Below, in pieces: positions 58,201 through 64,000 of a stretch of 64,000 nucleotides of DNA. The translations under genes and the position numbers were made by a program. The notes beneath the pieces are model-generated. The model searched no databases. It was not told the origin of the DNA and saw nothing but the letters and a program-made list of their open reading frames with translations. This DNA comes from Phlebotomus papatasi. Lineage: Eukaryota > Arthropoda > Insecta > Diptera > Psychodidae. Where the stretch lies: NCBI RefSeq assembly GCF_024763615.1, contig NC_077222.1, positions 48,050,001 through 48,114,000 of the forward strand, written 5' to 3'. The first letter of the stretch is position 1; every line of letters starts with the position of its first letter.

Positions 58201-61200
58201 ATGTGTAGACGTCTTAAGAAATTTCCTCCAATTTGAAGATGGTAATTTTTGAAGTAAATTTTTTGAAGAAAAATATCTCAAATTGGATACGATTTTTGGA
58301 TAAATTCCCTTTACAATGGAAAAATTCTCATGAAAAACAATCTCGAATGGTGTTGATTTCTTTCAAAAATTCTCTCAAAAATGTCTGATGTATTTTTTTC
58401 CAATTTGAAGCTGGTAATTTTTGAAGAAAAATATCTCAAATTGGATACGATTTTTGGATAAATTCCCTTTACAATGGAAAAATTCTCATGAAAAACAATC
58501 TCGAATGGTGTTGATTTCTTTCAAAAATTCTCTCAAAAATGTCTGATGTATTTTTTTCCAATTTGAAGCTGGTAATTTTTGAAGAAAAATATCTCAAATT
58601 GGATACGATTTTTGAATAAATTCCCTTTACAATGCAAAATTCTCATGAAAAAAAATCTCGAATGGTCTTGATTTCTTTCAAAAATTCTCTCAAAAATGTC
58701 TGATGTATTTTTTCGAATTTGAAGCTGGTAATTTTTGAAGTAAAATTTTTGAAGAAAAATATTTTATTGGATACGATTTTTTTGGAATTTCATGGAGAAA
58801 ATTCATGAAAAAATTAGCTTTTTGTCGAAAGTTATCGCGAATGTTTAGATGTTTTTCTTCAATATCACTTTTAAACTTATTTTTGACAAGAGTTTTCTCA
58901 TGATATGTAGATAGCTTAATGAGTGAAGAATGACTGAGTCACGTTGTCTAAAATACTCTAATAAATACTTTTAGAATGCGTGGAAACAGGAAAAGAGATC
59001 CCAACTATAAATGTGAATGCATCCAAAGATGATTCAACGAGTGAAGGACAAACTCCATCCAGTGATAAACCAAATGCAATGAAATTGAGCCAAAGTTCCA
59101 GTGAAATTGGTGCTGGGGCAGTTGAAGGTCTCCCAAAGTCCCAAAAAGATCTCTCTCTCAATCTGAGTGGATCGCACAGTGAGACGACACTAAAGCAATT
59201 GAAGACACTCACGAGTCCACTTTCAAAGTTGGCAAAGGGAATGCAGAATCTTGGTATGGCTTTCGATCCGCGCAAAAAAATTAACAAGGTAAGTCATTCC
59301 TATCCTTTATCACTTTTCTTATTTCATTGAATTCTCTACGTAAAAAAATAAGCCACAAAATTTGCAATATTGGATAGACAGAAAACACACTTTTTAGTTT
59401 GTTATATTTTGTGACTAAAGGTGTCTATACATTGAGAGCAATTTTCGTCAAAAATGCTCTTTTGAAGGAAATCGTCCACACTTCTGTAGGTAGACACGTC
59501 AAAAGTCAAATTGTTCCCAATGTGTAGAGGCCTTAAAGAAAAATTTACTTTGACAAAAATATTATTAGACGAAAATTTTCCGAAGATTTATCAAACAATT
59601 TTCCAAAAAAACACAATGAGTAGCACCATTTCACTTTCAATAACTTACTTTATCATTAAATCTTTATTGTAAACTTATTACCAGTGAGGCCAGTGAGCGT
59701 ATTTATCAATAGATTTGAACAAATTCGTATTCGTTAGAAACGTCATGAAATCCCTCTAGGTCTTCTAGAAGTTTAAATCAATCATAAATATTTAAAAATT
59801 GGCTATTAACTGCAGCATTTCTTCCCTCAATTCAATTGTATTATTTCTGCGTGATTGTGGTCATCTTGTTTCATTGTGATTTTTTTTTCATTCCTTGTGC
59901 GATATTTGATAAAGAAAGATGAGTACTAATACTCGTAAAAATTGAGACTTTCTTTTAAGTTTTACCCGATCTAATGAGCTTCAAATTAATTTACCAATGT
60001 GTCGAATTCAAAACATCGTTAGTTTTCTACTTTTTAATGCTATTTTCGGACTGAAAAATATTCCATAGGGAGAACCCAGCAAGATTAGATAATATATGTC
60101 ATGACATGATCTTGCCTTGAACCACTTTCTTATAGAAATATTTGCGTGTCTACAGGTTTAGAGCTCCTTGTAAGACAATTTCCTGATATATGTACATTGC
60201 GATGCCAGGCAAAATACCGAAAGGTCAAAATACCGAAAAGCCAAAATCCCGAAAGCCAAAATCCCGAAAGCCAAAATCACAAATAGTTAAAAATCTTGAA
60301 GAAACAAAATACCGAATTGGTCAAAATTCCGAAAGCCGAAAACTGAAAAGTCAAACTCCTGAAAACCAAAATCCTGCAAATCAAAATCTCCAAAAACTAA
60401 TATCTCAAAAAACCAAAATCGTTAAAGTCAAAATCTTGAATGGTCAATATCTTAAAATGGACGAAATTATATGGAGGATAATGTGTAGTATAATTTCATA
60501 AAACACAGAACGTTTCGCTTTACCTCCAACAAGCGCAGCTGAAATCGTGCGTGAGGGTAGTTATGAATGACACTCTTAAGAATTCTGGATTTTGGTTTTC
60601 GGAATTTTGACCAATTGGGCTTACGGGATTTTGGTTTTCGGGATTTTGAACGAGACTCTGCGCATTGGTATCCATTTGATGCCACGATTCTAATACACAA
60701 ATAAACGGCATTCATCGATTATTATGGCAAACCATCACAAAGGACACAAACGATGGTGCTCGACTTCATTGCAATGTCCAAATTAGCGCTAAAGCTTTAA
60801 GTTCTAAGTGCAATATTTTTAACACAAGTTGAATTTTTTTGTTACTCTTTTTTAAGAACTATTGCTTGGAATTTTATAGATGTTTTATCGTCTTTGTTTT
60901 CTCTAAAATCATATCTAATATATTTTAAAATGAATAAAAATATAGACATATCTTTGGGTAATATTTCGGCCACCTTGATTCTCATAGTTTCTTGCCCTTT
61001 CAGTATTCTTTCAGTCTTTTTCACATCATCTCGGTCATCAAAGCGACTTTTTTTATTTTGTTTTTCATTGTATGAACTCTAGAGTAAAAAAAAATCGAAA
61101 TTTGAGGAACAAAAGAAGTGTCCGAAATTGAATGCTGGCCGAAAATTGGTATACTTATCCTATAAGAAGGTAGAATGGAATGATACATTAAAAAAAGACA

Positions 61201-61591
61201 AACGTAATTTCAGTTCAGTCAAATAATCAGAAACCGCGTCAAAAATTCTAAATGATTGCTTCCTTAACCGTATACATATAATATTACACAAATTTTTGTT
61301 TTCTTTTAGAATAAAAGCTTTTCATACAATCCAAAATGCTAAATGAGAAATTAATGTGGCAAATTGCATGGTCAAAATTCAATTATAGCTTTTAATAGCT
61401 GATTAAATAATCCACTTCATCCAATTCACATTTAATTACTTGCTCTCAATTGAACCAGAACAGGGCAATAAAATATTCTTCTTCTATTAATCTTTCAGAA
61501 TGATTTGCAAGATATTCCATCAGAATATGCAAAGAATTTGCAGAAGGAGTGGGAGAGTAGCAGTTGCAAAAGTAAATTAATAGCTTTATAG
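49239..61591 (+). CDS. INPP5F: INPP5F / SAC2-type phosphatidylinositol 4-phosphate phosphatase
   Basis: Eight exons: 49239-49335, 49569-50045, 50123-50220, 50290-50584, 55471-55663, 55759-57191, 58975-59288 and 61499-61591 (stop TAG 61589). They sum to exactly 3000 bp, 999 aa, with GT-AG introns and frame kept throughout. The protein opens MELFQTTKHYIF like vertebrate SAC2. The SAC domain includes ALISRRSRFRAGTRYKRRG, YVETEQI and the catalytic CX5R motif CMDCLDRT with nucleophile Cys431 and Arg437. An hSac2-type domain follows at about 565-720, then a Ser/Lys-rich disordered tail ending CKSKLIAL. Known SAC2 removes the 4-phosphate of PI4P on early endosomes and recycling membranes. The seventh and eighth exons are less conserved; they are supported by splice sites and frame rather than by recognised homology. 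Introns 4 (4886 bp), 6 and 7 hold many MITEs. Confidence 0.92.
51299..51538. mobile_element. Family L MITE, pogo/Tigger-like ends
   Basis: TACAGTAGACTCTCACTCAA and CGATTGAGAGAGAGTCTACTG-TA, 240 bp. TA duplication and CAGTAGACTCTC-type ends resemble pogo-group MITEs; class by inference. Confidence 0.75.
51706..51928. mobile_element. Family Y MITE
   Basis: TAGGGGAAAGCGCGCTACC and GTCGCGCTTTTCCCTA; inside, TTCGGACGATTTA / GAGTCGTCCAAAG. TA borders. Confidence 0.7.
52231..53115 (+). repeat. Repeat family R, copy 3, the longest copy
   Basis: GTGCCAAAGCGTCCCAGGC, uninterrupted CTCGTGACTTAGATGC (empty site for A1/A2), CCGGTTCA subrepeats, then a GC-richer 3' block (52850-53100) with CTCTTACCGTTTGGCCTCTA and AGCCGGACGGACAGGTGG. 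Ends near GTAGAGTTCGAACATTC. A coding-like stretch gives WVISKIYPKMKK in translation, related to one in R copy 1. Class unknown. Confidence 0.65.
53131..53235. mobile_element. Family A MITE, copy 5
   Basis: TGGCCTCTCTACACACTAGA and CTCTAGCGTGTAGAGGCCA with TAA on the right and CAA on the left. Confidence 0.7.
53440..53545 (-). repeat. Family I, copy 3 (fragment)
   Basis: Reverse complement carries TTTAAGAACGAGAGGATCC and TTTTTAGAGCGAAATATAGC, as in I copy 1. Ends decayed. Confidence 0.45.
53621..53742. mobile_element. Family A MITE, copy 6
   Basis: TGGCTTCTACACACTAAAG and CTCTAGTGTGTAGAGGTCA followed by TTA. Confidence 0.7.
53973..54499. mobile_element. Family E MITE, copy 4, split by D5
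   Basis: AGGAGGAAGTGGAGCACCTTT-like left end and AGGTGCCCCACTTCCCCC right end. Interrupted by D5 after GAGCCTTA; also holds a short reverse R-like piece near 54100 (GTGAGTTCGAGCACTCCGC). Confidence 0.6.
54169..54371 (+). mobile_element. Family D MITE, copy 5
   Basis: GGCGGTCTTCAGACTAGAGG and GTCTGAAGCCTGTA ends between TTA repeats; inside E copy 4. E copy 3 has the corresponding uninterrupted sequence GAGGCTTATCAAGATG. Confidence 0.75.
54829..54983. mobile_element. Family B MITE, copy 3
   Basis: AGGCCTCCACACATTGGAAG and its decayed inverse ending ATGTATAAAACCC, TTA on both sides. Abuts C copy 5. Confidence 0.65.
54987..55118. mobile_element. Family C MITE, copy 5
   Basis: TGCCCTAGACACACTTACG and AAGTCTGTCAAGGCCC between TTA at 54984-54986 and 55119-55121. 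Its left TTA is also the right TTA of B3. Confidence 0.75.
57230..57447. mobile_element. Family E MITE, copy 3
   Basis: TAGGGGGAAGTGGGACACC and GGTGCCCCACTTCCCCCTA; 39 bp after the exon 6 donor of the SAC2 gene. Well conserved. Confidence 0.8.
58073..58214. mobile_element. Family B MITE, copy 4
   Basis: TGGCCTCTAAACATTGGGAG and CTCTCAATGTGTAGACGTCT between TAA repeats; SAC2 intron 6. Confidence 0.75.
58228..58760. repeat. Tandem repeat, about 157-bp unit, 3 to 3.5 copies
   Basis: The marker AATTTGAAG(A/C)TGGTAATTTTTGA starts near 58230, 58402, 58560 and 58716, giving spacings of 172, 158 and 156. Units 2 and 3 are almost identical. Each contains ATTGGATACGATTTTTGG and CTCATGAAAAA. Lies in SAC2 intron 6. 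Confidence 0.85.
59416..59533. mobile_element. Family B MITE, copy 5
   Basis: AGGTGTCTATACATTGAGAG and CAATGTGTAGAGGCCT between TAA repeats; SAC2 intron 7. Confidence 0.7.
59536..60195. other. Intronic AT-rich sequence
   Basis: Part of SAC2 intron 7; nothing recognised. Confidence 0.5.
60200..60660. repeat. Inverted array of short AAATCCCGAAA-type repeats
   Basis: 60205-60450 holds many degenerate units of the type GCCAAAATCCCGAAA at 12-16 bp steps. 60585-60650 carries the same unit in the opposite orientation (GGGATTTTGGTTTTC). In SAC2 intron 7; short frames through it are an effect of the repeat. Confidence 0.75.
60950..61162. mobile_element. Family J MITE, copy 2 (diverged)
   Basis: GTAATATTTCGGCCACCTTG, CATAGTTTCTTGCCCTT and a right end GGCCGAAAATTGGTATACTT, as in J copy 1 read on the other strand; left terminal bases decayed. 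Confidence 0.5.
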
Positions 61592-62620
61592 ATTTGTGAA
61601 TAGATGAGAATTAGCATATTTTAAAGGTAGTTAAAGGAAAGTGAAGAAAGCAAAATTTTGCAAGTTAAATGAAAATTGTAGCACAAAGCTGAACAACGTA
61701 ACACACGCTAAATAGTGATTAAAACAAATCAATGCATATTGAACAAGAATTCCTTATGAAATTATAGTTGAAATTTTTTGGCGTAGACGTGCGCTAGATG
61801 AATCATATTGATATATATACCTTTTAGAACAAAAAAAAAATGAAATGAAATGTGGTAATTCGTTCAATTATCTTACATAGTTGGAGATAGTCAGAAGAAT
61901 TATACATATTTGGAGCAATTTATTGACTGATTATCAGTGAATAGTGTATAGAGATAAAAACCAGTGTTTAATCACGATTTTTGAAGTTTTCGACGGTATT
62001 AATGAGGACCAAAGATTATGCATATATAAAAGGGTTCTTAAACTTTTATCGGTATATTTAGCGTATATGTGCATTTACTTGTATCAGGTTTATTGAAAAG
62101 AATGTAGGATTAGACAGGAAAAGACATCAAATGAAATGAATGAAAAAAAATGTGAGAATCAGTATTTTGGATTCGATTGTGAAAACCAATCATGATAATT
62201 GATAATTTATTTCCATACCATTTTTGTTCTATTGAATATCTTTATCTCTAATTAATATCAATTGCCGTATATTATTCTAATGAAAAATTATGGGAAAAAA
62301 TGTTTATCATGAATATTTAACTAAAATAGTCGCTTCATGCTACTTCAGTAATTTATTTTCCAACCACAAATGAATTTTTAAAACCCTTTCTCTCAATGAT
62401 AAATGAATATACGGTAATGGAATATTAGGCGTATTCACTGTAAATACTTGAGTAATTGAGTAGATTTTCTTTATAAGGCTGTGTATTAACAAGCTTAAAA
62501 CAGCTTAAATAAATTAAATATATCGAGGTTAAATTTTTATATTATTTAGTCCCTAAAGAATTCGATGAAATATAAATTCGGTTGAAAAAAAAACTGCAAA
62601 TTCGAAAACAATTGGATGCC
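61592..62620 (+). other. 3' UTR and flank of the SAC2 gene
   Basis: No further gene. A possible AATAAA lies near 62505 but nothing closer to the stop is convincing, so the transcript end is not assigned. Confidence 0.4.
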
Positions 62621-62622
62621 AA

Positions 62623-62818
62623 CCCAGCGAGCACAGTTAGCTAAAAAAAGCAGCGTTTTTAGCATATTTTTACTGAATCGATCGAACACAAAGTGCTAAC
62701 GAAATAAATCGAAATGGGACTACCTAGCAAGTGTCGTTTTAAGGTTAGCAGAAATTAGCTGAAAATACATATGTTTTCAGTTGAATTGAAATCATTTAGC
62801 ATTTGGTGCTCGCTGGGA
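62623..62818. mobile_element. Family S MITE
   Basis: CCCAGCGAGCACAGTTAGCT and TTTAGCATTTGGTGCTCGCTGGG inverted ends, about 195 bp; several internal TTAGC motifs. No second copy in the window. Confidence 0.7.
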
Positions 62819-63668
62819 AGTGAGGTTATGTCCGACATTGTAAAAGTGTTAAAAATAGTCAAGATCCCTAAATTTATTTCCCAATACAAAATTATTTCCT
62901 GATATATATTTTTATTAAGGAAGAATAATGATAAAGAGAAACACCCTAACATTTCCTTTTTTAATTGTTATTATGAAAACATAACCTAGAAAGATTGTAA
63001 TTTTGAGGGAAAATAATGAGAAGTTTCCAAAAATTCTCTTGAAATTATATTAAATTATTCTTTTTAAGCATTATACTTCTACGATAAATCAAAATCAGAG
63101 TGAGAAATTTATTAGTTTTGAGCTTTATTTACTGAATATTCTAAGTTATGTTTTTATCAATAATGAGCTTGATTCTTTTATTTGGAAAAATATTTATTTA
63201 TAACTTTAGCTATCTCAAATTTGATTCTTTTAAATTAAGAAAAAAAACTAATCGAATTTTATGTCGCAGTTAAATTGATCAAAACGGTTTTGATTGAGAA
63301 CTTTGTACATGGAAAAACTTTGATTTTTAGGGTTATGTTTAAAATAACCTAAATGTTTTCGAATTAACCTACATATTTGGTATTAGAATGAGGACATACC
63401 ACACCTCAACCTTACCACTTGTCTACTTTAAAAAAATCTTTTATTCGAGGATATTAGAGTAATATTGATTGTAAATTTTTGTGAAAATATGTTTGTTGTA
63501 TCCAATAGACAAAACAAATTAATCCTTACAGCACATTAACATAAAACTTTTGTAATAACTAGAAGTATTTTATTTAACATGACCGTGTACTAGGTATTTT
63601 TGATGGTTTATAACTTTCACGAATATGACAGGTTCTAGAAATTTTTACCCATTTAAAGACCATTTCTT
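62819..63668. other. AT-rich intergenic sequence
   Basis: No gene or repeat boundary recognised. Confidence 0.4.
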
Positions 63669-64000
63669 TAGGGGAGACTGGGGCAAAAAGTCACAAAACG
63701 GATATTTTATTTTTTTACAAGCTACTCGAGCGCTTCAAAAATTTCTAATAAGCGCAGTTTTATAGGAAATTTACCGCTCTACAACTTTGTGAAAGTAATA
63801 TCTCTCTGTTTTGTAAGGAAATACGTTTATCGAGCCAATTTCTAAAAGGCAATTTTGTGACTATTCCCAAAAATGCTGGGGCAAATAGTACCAGACATGG
63901 GGTATTATCATATTTTGATTCGCTTCATTACGAGCTTCCGTAAATTTGAAAAAATACCTAGAGGACATATTTTCATAGAAAATTTATTCATCTACACCTT
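63669..64000. mobile_element. Family G element, long form, cut by the window end
   Basis: Starts TAGGGGAGACTGGGGCAAAA. Similar to 33946-34140 over about 190 bp. A second GCTGGGGCAAATAGTACC block at 63878 suggests tandem or nested copies. Confidence 0.5.

Noticed and set aside
60190..60501. CRISPR-like or coding repeat protein
   Set aside because: Units are degenerate, unspaced and in an intron of an animal gene; the peptide repeat (KPKSRKPKS) is a by-product of the DNA repeat.

Overview
This is AT-rich animal nuclear DNA with small spliced genes, canonical GT-AG introns and a very dense load of short non-autonomous transposons. The protein-coding exons match three conserved genes and the repeat landscape is that of an insect. 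I favour a nematoceran dipteran, for example a sand fly, but nothing in the window fixes the species.

Layout. (1) 1-10.6 kb: a long repeat-rich upstream stretch, then the last three coding exons of an NK1-class homeobox gene (slouch/NKX1 type, + strand). Its 5' exons lie outside the window. (2) 10.6-42.4 kb: a gene-poor interval of about 32 kb. It holds one nearly complete non-LTR retrotransposon (13.8-17.1 kb, perfect 11-bp target duplication, one in-frame stop), a tRNA-like SINE inside an inverted repeat, a 410-bp near-palindromic hairpin at 34.7-35.1 kb, and many MITEs. Several complex, non-repetitive blocks here could be regulatory DNA. (3) 42.5-48.9 kb, - strand: a complete four-exon MARCH5-type mitochondrial E3 ubiquitin ligase gene (314 aa) with a 5.3-kb first intron full of nested transposons. 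(4) 49.2-61.6 kb, + strand: a complete eight-exon INPP5F/SAC2-type PI4P phosphatase gene (999 aa). It is divergent from MARCH5 across a 384-bp probable bidirectional promoter. (5) 61.6-64 kb: 3' flank with further MITEs.

The main discovery is transpositional. At least five MITE families (called A, B, C, D, F here) duplicate TTA or TAA on insertion. For each, the window itself contains a filled site and a related unfilled site, because the MITEs landed in other repeats (called R, X, P and E here) that are present in more than one copy. Four of the five also have similar ends (TGCCCTAGACACA, TGGCCTCTACACA, AGGCCTCTACACA, TGCCCAGCGCACA). This suggests one group of PIF/Harbinger-like transposases mobilised them all. 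Other families (K, I, O, X) have or partly retain TTAA flanks like piggyBac, and a third group (L, M, E, H, Y) has TA flanks. The nesting gives a relative order of invasion.

The gene models were read by hand from splice sites, reading-frame continuity and remembered family features. Transposon family labels (A, B, C and so on) are local names for this annotation, not database names.
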